Source: Chara braunii
Lineage: Eukaryota > Streptophyta > Charophyceae > Charales > Characeae
NCBI GenBank assembly: GCA_003427395.1
Contig: BFEA01000006.1
Coordinates: forward strand, 2,041,934-2,069,497
Length of the DNA stretch: 27,564 nucleotides
Reading direction: 5' to 3'
The position numbers and the translations under genes were made by a program. Shown in pieces: positions 8,139 through 16,496 of the stretch. The notes below the pieces were generated by a model. It saw only the letters and a list, made by a program, of their open reading frames with translations, was not told the DNA's origin and ran no database searches. Position 1 is the stretch's first letter. Every line of letters starts with the position of its first letter.

Positions 8139-8597
8139 ATGCCTGAAGCGCGTCGTGGACAGGGTAGAGGAAGGGGAGGAAGAGGACGGAAACCGCCGGC
8201 CACGACACGACGAGATTATAGTTCAGAGGAGGAGGAAGAGGAGGAGCCACGAGGCTACGGCCGCCCAAGGCCATACCCCCGCTATTCGCTAGCAGGGTGG
8301 TATGAGAGGACTCCATCTCCAGATAGGATAGAGTTCCTCCGTAAAAAATTTGACGCGCGCTACGGCATACCTAGCGCCTCTTCACCTCCTTACATCCCTA
8401 GAGCTCCTTCCACTCCCGCTGTAAGCAAGGCCATAGTGCTGCCTCCACCTCCTTTTGTCCCCTGTGCCGTCACATCACCTCATCATCCCAGTCACTGCGT
8501 TCTCCTCAACATCTTCCTTCTTCTCTTTCTCTTCCAACTCGAGCTCATGGCTGTCTTTTATGTCTTATATAAGCGCGATTTCTTTACAGCCTTTTGA
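8139..8597 (+). CDS. antisense ORF: RG-rich, acidic, proline-rich hypothetical protein
   Basis: 152 codons on the strand opposite to gag-pol, between integrase and the 3' LTR. Residues 5-18 are an RG-rich basic box (GRGRGGRGRK), residues 28-36 are Ser-Ser followed by a run of seven Glu, and residues 38-110 are rich in Arg, Pro, Tyr and Ser. The last 30 residues turn hydrophobic, as expected of translated pyrimidine-rich DNA, so the true C-terminus may differ: GTAAGC at 8421-8426 is a good splice-donor sequence inside the ORF. The N-terminal composition resembles an RNA-binding or nucleolar-type disordered protein, but no domain is identifiable. Antisense ORFs at this place are known from Tat-lineage elements such as Grande; this protein is not recognisably homologous to those. 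A TATAAAAA at 7613-7620 lies upstream. Confidence 0.45.
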   Translation: MPEARRGQGRGRGGRGRKPPATTRRDYSSEEEEEEEPRGYGRPRPYPRYSLAGWYERTPSPDRIEFLRKKFDARYGIPSASSPPYIPRAPSTPAVSKAIVLPPPPFVPCAVTSPHHPSHCVLLNIFLLLFLFQLELMAVFYVLYKRDFFTAF

Positions 8598-8874
8598 GTC
8601 TAATTTCGGCTTACAAAATTTTCAGTCCTTCGTCCACTCCATAGCGTCCCAGGCCTAAGAGTTTGGCTTCTTTAAGGCCAAGGATGCAGGTTCCTCGTGA
8701 ACCAGGCCGCTTGTCGGCCACCAAATAAAATTTTAAGAAAAATTTTGTCTGCTTGTCTGACTTGTTCAGCTATTGATCTTTCACATGGGGATTATCTTAG
8801 CTCTTGATCAGGCATCTATGCCAGAGATGACCCCAGTAACGAGAGTACTCACTCTGTCCGCCATGCTGGAAATA

Positions 8875-9056
8875 GGGCATACCAAACCCTCTTTTTTGTT
8901 CTCTGGTCTGAGTGAGACGCCTTCTCAGCTTCTCAAGCATCTGATGGGGATACCAAACCCTTGTTTTCTTTTTCTAGTCTGAGTGAGGCGTCTCCTCAAC
9001 TTCTCAGATGAAAGGGGGATACCAAACCCTTTTTTCATTTTCTCTGGTCTGGGAAC
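8875..9056. repeat. ~70-bp tandem repeat carrying the PPT-adjacent motif, 3 units
   Basis: ATACCAAACCC occurs at 8879, 8950 and 9019, each preceded by GGG(G)-rich bases and followed by CTTTTTT(G/C)TTTTCTCTGGTCTG. The intervening DNA (AGTGAG(A/G)CG.CT.CTCA.CTTCTCA) is also repeated. The same 11-mer is found at 7562-7572 immediately beside the 3' LTR, so on the minus strand each unit looks like a purine-rich tract plus GGGTTTGGTAT. Confidence 0.8.
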
Positions 9057-9174
9057 TTGAAATAAATATTTGTATACCTGCAAAATCAACGAGTCCCACA
9101 GACAATAACCACGCCCCAGCAAGCAGATCTCCTGATAAACAACAATCATGCAATCAACAAAATAAAATAAAATC

Positions 9175-9235
9175 CCAAGAATAAATAATAAAATAATAAA
9201 ATAACAAAATAATAAAATAATAAAATAATAAATGT
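9175..9235. repeat. AT-rich (AATAAAAT)n-like low-complexity run
   Basis: About 60 bp of AATAAAATAATAAAATAAC-type sequence. Similar composition recurs in the right flank outside the element (27157-27470). Confidence 0.8.
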
Positions 9236-9939
9236 TACACAACAGTCCTTCACACCCAGAATCAGTTGATTGCCTTGGTTTTAGCCTCCCACTGGGTAGG
9301 GGTGACAAACGTCCCGTCAGTCTGACATCCCTCATTCGGCCCGCCTCAGGCCGGGACTAGTCAGACCATTTGTCTTGACAGCCCCTTTGACATGCGTCCA
9401 GGTTAGGACCCACCATACCCACTACTCGAGCATGGCAGCCCTTGGGCACTCTCGCCAAGACACCCAAATTATAGCGGGTCTGGTCACCCTATGACAGTAG
9501 AGGTCCCGTCAGTCATACTGTCCATGATCCGGATTTGACCTCGGCGGTCGGGGACCGGCTCACCCACCAGCTTCTGGCCTAGGGTTCTGGCTACCCCGCC
9601 CAAATTTTCGAGTGTAGGACCCGGTCTAACTACAACTCAAGACTCTGGCTAACCTTACTGGATTGCATCCTCTTACTGCGGTAGGGTTCCGGCTGACCCC
9701 TTCCAACCTCACGGGCCAGGCCCCGGAGCCTTAGCCTCAGTCAGACTACGGAATTCGACACTCATGTCGGGGACGTGCTGACCTCACCAGATTGCAACCT
9801 ACTGCGGTAAGGCTCAGGCTGGCCCCGACAATCAACAACATCTGAGGTTAGTGAAGATAACAGCAAACCCAGACAGTCAGACAAGCATACGATTCCCCAC
9901 AAGCAGACTGCCCATGCCCCCATAACAGGACAACCATTT

Positions 9940-10170
9940 CTCAAGAGACGTCCCTTCAGTCTCAAGAGACACTGAACAATAACATGCTGGCCAACACTAA
10001 GAGTTTGCAAGAGGCCTCCCTTCAGCCTCAAGTAACGAACTTAGTGCTAGCCTCTGAGAGGTCCCTTCCCTTAGCTGGGATTTCTTTTCCAAGAGACGTC
10101 CCGTTAGTCTCAAGGAAATACTGAAACACTGATCTCAGAGAGGTCCCTTCCCTCGTCTGAGTGAAGACAG
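9940..10170. repeat. degenerate dispersed repeat (AAGAGACGTCCC.T.AGTCTCAAG)
   Basis: AGAGACGTCCCTTCAGTCTC near 9946, AGAGACGTCCCGTTAGTCTC near 10091, and shorter relatives GAGGCCTCCCTTCAGCCTCAAG (about 10010) and GAGAGGTCCCTTCCC (about 10047 and 10138) form a decayed tandem family spaced roughly 40-80 bp apart. Confidence 0.6.
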
Positions 10171-10185
10171 ACCCTTAGCGAAAGG

Positions 10186-10313
10186 CACGAAGTCCCTCTA
10201 CTGACCACTCTCAGTCAAGTAAAGCTCAACTTCTTTATGCCTGCCTTCACACGAAGTCCCTCTACTAACCACTCACAGTCAAGTAAAGCTGAACTTCTTT
10301 ATGCCTGCCTTCT
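10186..10313. repeat. 64-bp tandem duplication
   Basis: CACGAAGTCCCTCTACT starts at 10186 and again at 10250, with both 64-bp units nearly identical (about four differences). A third, strongly diverged copy starts around 10350. The array is part of the repeat-rich tail after integrase. Confidence 0.85.
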
Positions 10314-10733
10314 TCTGAATTCCTTGGATGAACGATTTACTCAGAGATTCGAGGTCCTTCTGCTGGTGACTCTTAGTTAGACAGAACTGAACTTTTTCAT
10401 GCTCATCATGCTTTCTCTTTATCACAAGAATATTACTGATCACATCTCTTGATGTGCCACAGCCATGAGTTCCTCAGATTTTTGATACTGCGTCAGTGCT
10501 CTCCAAAAGACTTCCCACTCTCTAGGACTTGAGACTCATGGATCGACTGTAGCATTGCATCAAAGATATAGTCTTATTAACTTCGTTGCTTGCTAAAACA
10601 GATAATTAACTTACATGCTGAAAAATTGAAATGTTGAACTGACCATGCTCAAAAGATCACAGTCTGCTGAAAATTCAGTCCTATTGTCTCATTGTCTTAC
10701 CGAACTTTGTCTCTCAGTCTTCTGGAACTGCTC

Positions 10734-11318
10734 TCACTTGAATAGTCGATTTTTCTTCCATCTCTTTGAGGTTACTGTAGGAATCAGATCTGGGTCTCTG
10801 GATATAAACTTACGAAGTTTCGATCCTGACACCATGTCATGAATCCTGGACCCATCCATTTCTGAAATCTCATAAACCTTGCCTTCTGCCTCTCCTGTGA
10901 TCCTGTAAGGACCAAGCCATCTGGGCTCCAACCTCTTAGTCCATTGTGTCTCAAGAGAACTGTCAAACAAAAGGACAATATCTTCAATCTTCAATTGCTC
11001 TTTTCTTATATATTTTGTCTTGTTCCATCTTTCTTGATCTGATAGCCTACTGGATGTTATCCTTTCTGCAGCATCCATCACTGCCTAATCAACTTCTGAT
11101 ATTTGCTTCATCCGGATCTGAAGAAGCTCTGAAATATAATAGTCTCTATCACTTTCTTGACTTGACCATGTCTTGACAAAACTTTCAATTGACAATGTAG
11201 CATATCGGTCATACCACAGAGTAAATGGTGCATAGTCAGTAGTTCTCTTGACCGTGATATTATCAGCATATACAACAACTCTTAATACCTTTGGCCAATT
11301 ACTGAGATTCCCTTCACA
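10734..11318 (-). pseudogene. pol: integrase C-terminal part with GPY/F domain
   Basis: The coding frame is the same as the integrase core upstream but is broken by TAG at 11319-11321 and TAG at 11085-11087. Between the two stops, a YADNITVKRTT segment and a following aromatic patch match the part of Ty3/gypsy integrases that follows the catalytic core. After the second stop, 115 codons contain the chromatin- and DNA-binding C-terminal module: a helix with RW.KTKYI (residues 19-25), RWLGPYRI with the GPY triplet at 57-59, and a DG......GSKLRKF ending at about 92. The basic tail ends at a TGA at 10734-10736, probably the natural end of pol. Confidence 0.8.
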
Positions 11319-11612
11319 CTATTTAGCCAATGAATCTTTCAGGGTTATGTGACCTCTTTTATCAGGTGCATTCGCTTGAGGATGATAAGTAGTCACATAC
11401 CGGATCCTGACACCCAATCTGAGTGTAACTCTTCTAACAACCTCGTTTCTGAATTCTGATCCTCTGTCAGAGACAAATTCTCTAATAAAAGGATACCTGA
11501 AATAGACTTCCTCTATCCAATCAGCCACTTGCTCGGCCGTCTTCCTTTTCAGAGCTTTTGCCTCAACGTACCCAGATAAATTATCTCTCATGTTTAGTAT
11601 TTATCTCATCTC
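11319..11612 (-). pseudogene. pol: integrase catalytic core fragment
   Basis: Ninety codons from ATG at 11591 carry DNLSGYVEA, then FVSDRGSEF with the second catalytic Asp at residue 42, then YHPQAN at 69-74. Where gypsy integrases have the catalytic Glu in an ERGH-like context, this copy has Lys at residue 78 (DKRGH), a GAG-to-AAG-type change that should abolish strand transfer. The first catalytic Asp is not identifiable: the spacing between the HHCC finger and DNLSGY is only about 30 codons, shorter than usual. The frame here also differs by one from that of RT/RNase H (a change between about 11600 and 11700), so a small deletion is likely. Confidence 0.82.
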
Positions 11613-11703
11613 ACATTTGAACTCTGCTACCTGGCTCTACCAGGATTGTAAGGAATAGGGGCTCAATCATCCTTGTGGTAGACCTCTTCTGACATAAGAC
11701 ACA

Positions 11704-12051
11704 TCATTTACAGTATCTGAAAATCATGTCTCTCATGCTAGGCCAGAAGTAGAGTTTGACAGTCTTGGAGTAGGTAGCCTGAGCAGTCCTGTGGCCACCA
11801 ACGACCCCCTCATGCAGGACAACAATTATCTCTAACTGCCTCTCTTTACCACAGACCACTCTTAGTGGAGGTAAACCTCCCTTACCATCCACAAAGAGAT
11901 GTCCTCTCTTTAATTTGAATTTCTTCCTTGAATCCTTACAGTAATATTCTTTTAGTTGCTCATTTTCCATCTTTCTGCCAATCTCTTGATAATTTTCATC
12001 ATATTCTTCAAGGAAGAAAAAAATCTCTTATCCCTTCTTTTCACTCTCTTC
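11704..12051 (-). pseudogene. pol: integrase N-terminal HHCC zinc-finger region
   Basis: In the same frame as RT, 88 codons from ATG at 11970 contain the H2C2 finger of retrotransposon integrase: LHEGVVGGH supplies His53 and His60, followed by the typical ATYSKTVKLYFWPSMRD helix. The Cys pair (CVLC) comes immediately after a TGA at 11704-11706, so the finger is interrupted just before its last ligands. Upstream, in-frame TAA codons at 12052-12054 and 12028-12030 separate it from RNase H. This region would bind the cDNA end and support integrase multimerisation. Confidence 0.8.
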
Positions 12052-12531
12052 TTATTCCTTTGAACCTGAATTTTCCCTAATCTCATGTGCAGCCACTGCT
12101 GCTGGATTAACTCTAGCATACCAATCGTTTGATTCATCTTCTTCTTTTTTTCCTAAAATCGACTCATAAACGTATGCACTTGGGATTTCTCCATAACTAT
12201 CTCTCTCTTCTGACCACAGACTCCACCGGTAGGAGCATGGTGCTTCATAATCCTCATCATCTTTTTCATTAAGGAAATTATCAACATAGGCAAACTCTTC
12301 AATTGCTCCATTCACATCTTCTTCTTCCTCTTCTCGCCACTCAATCCGGCTTAAGCCATCCGCTCTGTTTTTCTTAGTGGGGATATTTTCCAGCTTAAAA
12401 TCATATGTCCAGATAAAGACGATCCATCTGCTGACTGTTGGATCTACCTGTTGGTGTTTTTTAATGATACCTATCACATCAGATGCATCAGTCCTCAGGA
12501 TGAATCTCCTTCCTGGAACGTAGTGCCTGAA
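12052..12531 (-). pseudogene. pol: RNase H C-terminal half plus acidic linker
   Basis: After a TGA at 12532-12534 the RNase H domain continues in the same frame. Near 12430-12370 it reads PTVSRWIVFIWTYDF followed by NRADGLSR, the conserved C-terminal signature (N.ADxLSR) of Ty3/gypsy RNase H. A long, very acidic linker (EEEEEDVN and later EKDDEDYE) leads toward integrase; such linkers occur between RNase H and integrase but are unusually acidic here. It terminates at TAA 12052-12054. Confidence 0.82.
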
Positions 12532-13116
12532 TCACCTGAGGCTATGGATGATTGACAGTAGTTCTTTCCTGAATAGGGTGTAGCCTCTATTTGTAGAATT
12601 AATGGTTCTGCTATCAAATCTCAGAGGTCTTTCTTTCCCATTTTCATCTTTCTGAATAAGTACTCCACCCAGAGCAACTGGTCCTCCATCCGCCTCAATG
12701 ATGAAAGGTCTTGCCTCGTCATCATCATAAAATGACACTCCCAGCACTACTCTACCATCTCTTAGCTTTTCTTGCAATGTTTCTGCTGCAGCCTGTCTTT
12801 TATCATTCCATGCTAAGTTAACTCCTTGCCTTACCATTACCCTCAGAGGCTCTGCGAGGGCAGCAAAGTGAGGAATAAAAATCCTCCAGAATCCACAGAC
12901 TCCCAAGAAGCTCCTGAGGTCTGTCACTCTTTTGAGAGGCAGAGACCAGTTCAAAATCTTGTCTATCTTCTTGGGATCTGGACTCCTACCCTTGAAGAAG
13001 CATCTGAAGCCCAATATTATCACTTCTGGTTGAAAGAGAAGGGACTTTGGTCCAATGGCAGTCAGATTATACTTCCGAAGTCTCTCTAGGACCATCTTTA
13101 CTCCTTCAGCATGTTC
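12532..13116 (-). pseudogene. pol: reverse transcriptase thumb/connection and RNase H N-terminal half
   Basis: 187 codons from ATG at 13095. FLGVCGFWRIFIPHFA at residues 63-78 is the conserved stretch following the RT palm in Ty3/gypsy elements (compare FLG..NYYRRFI). FIIEADGGPVALGGVLIQ at about 131-148 starts RNase H, with the first catalytic Asp at 136; the next acidic residue is in the FRKELLSIIHSL helix (Glu178). The frame is continuous with the upstream palm except for TGA at 13117-13119. Residue order and spacing are normal. Confidence 0.88.
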
Positions 13117-13656
13117 TCAGACAAACTTTCTGACTCCCCCTGCGACCAAAGTCTCATCTTTCACCAAGAGTCCTTTTACAGGATTATCATCAATGTAGGG
13201 ACTGGTTATTTCAAGAGAAATATCTTGCATGACTTTGATCATATCCCTTTGAACCACTGCCATGCCATTAGTCCACCCTTGAGGTACCACACACATCTGA
13301 ACAAACCCCCTTGGCGTGTGCATGGCAGTCATGGGTCGGCTAGGGAACTGATCATAGCCAGAATACAGATCAACTAGAGAATAAATACATCGACCAACAA
13401 AGGATTCAGCGAGGAGATCAGCATTAGGAAGACTACCTGCATCACATACCATCACAGAATTGAGCTTATGAAGATTCTGTATCCATCTTAGCCCGCCCCC
13501 TGGTTTTCAGAAACAAAACCAGTGGTTAGCATACGGTCCATCAACTGGTTCACCAACATTAGATGCAATCTTTTTGTCAAGATACTTTACAACTTCTGCC
13601 TCTTCCTTCAGTGCATACTTGGTTGGCCTATCATTCCATGGAACATGATCAACTGT
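13117..13656 (-). pseudogene. pol: reverse transcriptase fingers and palm (YIDD box)
   Basis: Frame continuous from the pol start, broken by TAA at 13657-13659 and TGA at 13507-13509. Before the second stop, sequence of the WFCF type and, after it, KPGGGLRWIQNLHKLN correspond to RT fingers. Then YSLVDLYSGYDQF holds the palm Asp (motif A), VPQGWTN matches motif B (PQG..NA in relatives), and SPYIDDN is the catalytic YxDD box. The DQF-to-PMTAMHTP junction looks a few residues shorter than normal. It would copy the element RNA into cDNA in cytoplasmic particles. Confidence 0.9.
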
Positions 13657-13982
13657 TTAAATTTTGGCCATCTTGATCATGTCCACGTCCAATCGCCCCC
13701 TCTCTTCATCATTAAAGGAGAAAGCACGAGATAATTTATGACACATCCTGAAGATATATTCTTTTTCTTTAAGCAGGATAAACTGATCCGAGCCTATTTT
13801 CATTGTGTCAAACCTCTCTTTGGTGACCCTATTCTCAAGTTTTGTTGATTTCCTCAATGCTCTTATAATTTTTCTCTCCTTTTTCAATGCTTCATCATAA
13901 TCTTTCTCTATTAGGACTGCCACTGGGTTTTTCTTCACCGCCTTGGACTTGAATTTTCTTTTTGACCCAGTGACTATTTTTC
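13657..13982 (-). CDS. pol: N-terminal segment of pol in the -1 frame (before RT)
   Basis: About 100 codons, open from the gag-pro/pol overlap until TAA at 13657-13659. No ATG begins the frame (a GTG at 13936-13938 is the first conventional alternative start), which suits entry by ribosomal frameshifting rather than initiation. It is rich in Lys and Glu with a helix KKERKIIRALRKS and a region FILLKEKEYIFRMCHKLSRAF, plausibly the protease-RT connector and start of the RT fingers. The TAA may be a decay mutation because homologous RT sequence resumes directly behind it in the same frame. Confidence 0.65.
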
Positions 13983-13989
13983 TAAAAAA
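13919..13989 (-). promoter_or_regulatory. candidate -1 programmed ribosomal frameshift signal (UUUUUUA + stem)
   Basis: At the end of gag-pro the codons CTT TTT TTA contain the heptamer T TTT TTA in the correct zero-frame phase (13989-13983), the slippery site type used by HIV-1. Eight nucleotides downstream begins a stem of 10 bp with one G-U pair (13974-13965 with 13928-13919; core CACTGGGT/ACCCAGTG) and a 36-nt loop. Gag-pro stops at TAG 13976-13974, six nucleotides after the slippery site, and pol is open in exactly the -1 frame. A homopolymer indel in the seven-T run is the main alternative. Confidence 0.6.
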
Positions 13990-15938
13990 AGGTGAGTCGA
14001 TGCAAATCTCAATTCCATCTTTCCTCCCTTAGCAGTTTCTACAGCCTTCTTGAAGGCTTCAATTTGCCCGTCCTCATCCTCGAGTTTACCAAGGGCTTCT
14101 ATCATTTTCGAAATCTGATTGATTCCCACTGAAATCTCTTCTTTTGCTTCTTGTTTTCCTTCCTCCTTTATTCTCCTAACCCTTTCAGCAGATTCTTCCC
14201 TCCTGATCGAATTAGCAGATAGTTGATGCTTGAAGTCATTTTTCGTACTGACCATAAAGGTCTGCTCTTGGGCAGTCTCGGGATCCTGTAGACTGATCCA
14301 AGATGACCCCTCATGACTGAAAAATTGGACTGTCTCCATCCTACGCAAGAATGAAGTTCCCAAGATACAGTCATGATCCAAATCCGGCACTACAAAACCC
14401 AATAACTCCACAGTCATAATCCCAACCCTGATAGACAAATTATCAATAAATCCAGCCACGAACAACTCTCCTGCAATATTACTCAGTACATTTTGTGCAA
14501 GTCTATCAATAGATAAATTACATGCTTCCATCGTTCTTCGTGAAAGAAGTATCATCTTTGCCCCATAATCTACTAGGGCTAGAATCTTCACTTGATTAAT
14601 GCGAATTGTAAGGTGTCCACAACCTATGGTTGCAAATCTCATCATGCAATCTGGTAGTGATTTATTCACTTGGTTGGGAAAGACTGACCCCAAATAGTTA
14701 ACTTTCAATTTTTTCTTCTCAATTAACTTCTTCAACTCTTCTCTCAGTTTGGGCGCTAGCGTCATTGCTTCCTTGAAAGACAGTGTCACTTCCGTTTCTT
14801 CCAGCATTTTAGTAATTACATCAGAAATCACAGTCCCATCATCCAAATCACTCTTGAGAATAAATTTTCTCTTTCTCCTCTGCTCATTTTTTTCTTGCGA
14901 GCGTTCCTGTTCAGATTCATCAAGGATGTTAATAAGTGACTCCTCAACCTTCTTTCTTTTCTTTTCTTCTCTCATTTGAGGTGTCATATGAGTTTGGTGG
15001 TTCCTCACTTCACCAACCCTGACACTGGGTTCCATGATAAGTTCTGGGGGTAGATCACCATGGAACGACATCATGTTAGCTAGGAGATGAGTCATTTCAA
15101 TGAGAGAGGACTCTACTAATTCAGAAAGATTATGATAAGTAGGATTCCCTCCCAATGGAGACTCACTTGTAAATGCCTCACTAGGCTCACACTCTATCAT
15201 TGTTAAGGACTGCAGAGGCAACTCAATCATGGTATAAGGGTCACTTTCTCTTTGTACTAGCTCATTAGGCAAGTCCCCAATGAGGAAATGAACATTCACA
15301 TTGACATTTCTCTTCTTCTTAATCTTCATTTTTTCATCATGTTTAAGAGCAAGAAGCCTCATACCTCCCGAATGTCTGGGATCCAACTTATTCCATGAAC
15401 TATCACAGACATGGTCCATTGCATCTTTTTTTGCCACCCCACTCCTTACATCCTCCTCAAGAGGCTTGCAATAAGTGGTAGTATGACCCCCTTCGCCACA
15501 ATAGTAGCAAGTGAAACTCCTTTTAGGACGCTCATCATATTTTCTTCTCTCTCTGTTTTCTCCATCACGATTCTTCCCATTCCTTTTGGGTCTGGATGAA
15601 TCCCCCTTCTTACCATAATTTTCGTTGTCATCATTATCGTCATCATCTTCCTCACTTTCAACCTTTTTCTTTCCCCTGTCATCCACAGCATGCCTTGCAG
15701 GCATAAAGTTAGTCATCACTTTTTGAAGAATATTCTTAGCAGTCAGATTGCTCTCTCTATTCATTCCATTCTCAGTCTCCCAGTCCTTAGCCAAAGTGAT
15801 AATCTGATTCAATGACCATTTCTTATGAGAGACAGTAGGTAGAGTTCTTATGATTGCTACCATTTCATCCCATCTGAGAGGATAGTGCTGAGCCTGATTA
15901 AGAACCGCCTGCCTTTCAGTGTCAGTAAAATTCGTCAA
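13974..15938 (-). CDS. gag-pro: gag C-terminal part with zinc knuckle, fused to aspartic protease
   Basis: 654 codons uninterrupted. Residues 1-60 complete the gag capsid-type helical region (WSLNQIITLAKDW). Residues 93-108 are Asp/Glu-rich, 112-140 are basic, and Cys144-Cys147-His152-Cys157 form a canonical CX2CX4HX4C nucleocapsid knuckle. Residues 200-420 form a long charged, low-homology spacer. The protease follows: ALVDYGAKMILLS with the active-site Asp457 in DYGA rather than the usual D(S/T)GA, and CILGTSFLRR (524-533) as the second hallmark (ILG). A further 120 residues, Lys/Glu-rich, lead to the frameshift site. The same frame extends upstream through three stops into earlier gag. Tyr at the Ser/Thr position may weaken or alter the protease; I cannot tell whether it is ancestral. 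Confidence 0.88.
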   Translation of the reverse strand: MTNFTDTERQAVLNQAQHYPLRWDEMVAIIRTLPTVSHKKWSLNQIITLAKDWETENGMNRESNLTAKNILQKVMTNFMPARHAVDDRGKKKVESEEDDDDNDDNENYGKKGDSSRPKRNGKNRDGENRERRKYDERPKRSFTCYYCGEGGHTTTYCKPLEEDVRSGVAKKDAMDHVCDSSWNKLDPRHSGGMRLLALKHDEKMKIKKKRNVNVNVHFLIGDLPNELVQRESDPYTMIELPLQSLTMIECEPSEAFTSESPLGGNPTYHNLSELVESSLIEMTHLLANMMSFHGDLPPELIMEPSVRVGEVRNHQTHMTPQMREEKKRKKVEESLINILDESEQERSQEKNEQRRKRKFILKSDLDDGTVISDVITKMLEETEVTLSFKEAMTLAPKLREELKKLIEKKKLKVNYLGSVFPNQVNKSLPDCMMRFATIGCGHLTIRINQVKILALVDYGAKMILLSRRTMEACNLSIDRLAQNVLSNIAGELFVAGFIDNLSIRVGIMTVELLGFVVPDLDHDCILGTSFLRRMETVQFFSHEGSSWISLQDPETAQEQTFMVSTKNDFKHQLSANSIRREESAERVRRIKEEGKQEAKEEISVGINQISKMIEALGKLEDEDGQIEAFKKAVETAKGGKMELRFASTHLFLEK

Positions 15939-15953
15939 AAATATATGGCATCT

Positions 15954-16472
15954 CTAAGCTTCATCCAAATATGAAATTCTTCTTGCTGTTCGGATGAAGG
16001 TCTGAAGAAAAACATTGAAAGTGTCATATTTAGCTCTTCTGATATTGAGTAAATCCTTAGTTGTGGTTGAAACTGAATCTTTCTCGAATTCTTTTTTCAG
16101 TCTCTCTTTGACCTCTTCCCAGGTAGTGGCACCTTCCATTAGCTCCTAAACGGCCAGCCTTGAGTCAGTATCACAATAAGATAGGAGGTGCTTAAATCAT
16201 TGCTTATCTGTACAACCATAACTAAGTCCAAATAATTCATACTCGTCCAAGAAGTCATTAACCTGGGGTCCTCTTAAACATGAAATTTTTTCATCTGGCC
16301 TCTTTGCTCTTGCAATATCTGACCCTCCTCTTATAGTATCAACCCTCTCGACCAATTCTCGTATAACTCCAACCAAAGCCTCTTCATTGGTCCCTGCTGA
16401 TGTACTCGGTCTTCCTCGTCCTGCCATCTTGACCATAGATCTTTCCCAGATATTCTCTTCTCTTTCTGTCAC
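15954..16472 (-). pseudogene. gag: gag N-terminal part, broken by three stops
   Basis: Same frame as the 654-codon gag-pro ORF, interrupted by TGA 16197-16199, TAG 16146-16148 and TAG 15954-15956. The first piece (91 codons) includes MAGRGRPSTSAG, a probable true gag start, a helix IRELVERVDTI and FLDEYELFGLSYG. The second (61 codons) includes TTWEEVKERLKKEFEKD and FLQTFIRTARRISYLDE, typical of the retrotransposon gag capsid domain (W....L...F followed by F...F). Gag would form the particle that packages the RNA. The stops look like single-base transitions at Trp and Gln codons. Confidence 0.82.
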
Positions 16473-16496
16473 TCTTATCCTTTTCTTCTCTGCCCT

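Larger units (their letters stand above)
8598..10733. other. repeat-rich 3' untranslated part of the element, no supported gene
   Basis: Between the antisense ORF and the end of integrase lie several diverged tandem families (separate entries), an AT-rich run (9175-9235) and, around 9480-9830, recurring words of the type TACTGCGGTA(G/A)GG(T/C)TC(C/A)GGCTG. Open frames here are translations of these repeats. No conserved protein motif was found on either strand. Confidence 0.6.

Noticed and set aside
8925-9335. Minus-strand 136-codon ORF with Ile/Leu/Phe runs
   Set aside because: Translation of the AT-rich run and the 70-bp repeat, not a conserved protein.
9762-10031. 89-codon minus-strand ORF
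   Set aside because: Built from the degenerate AGACGTCCC..AGTCTC repeats; repeated LLRLKG words only mirror the DNA repeats.
12826-13089. Plus-strand ORFs over RT (also 13111-13377)
   Set aside because: Antisense shadows of clearly recognisable RT/RNase H coding sequence.
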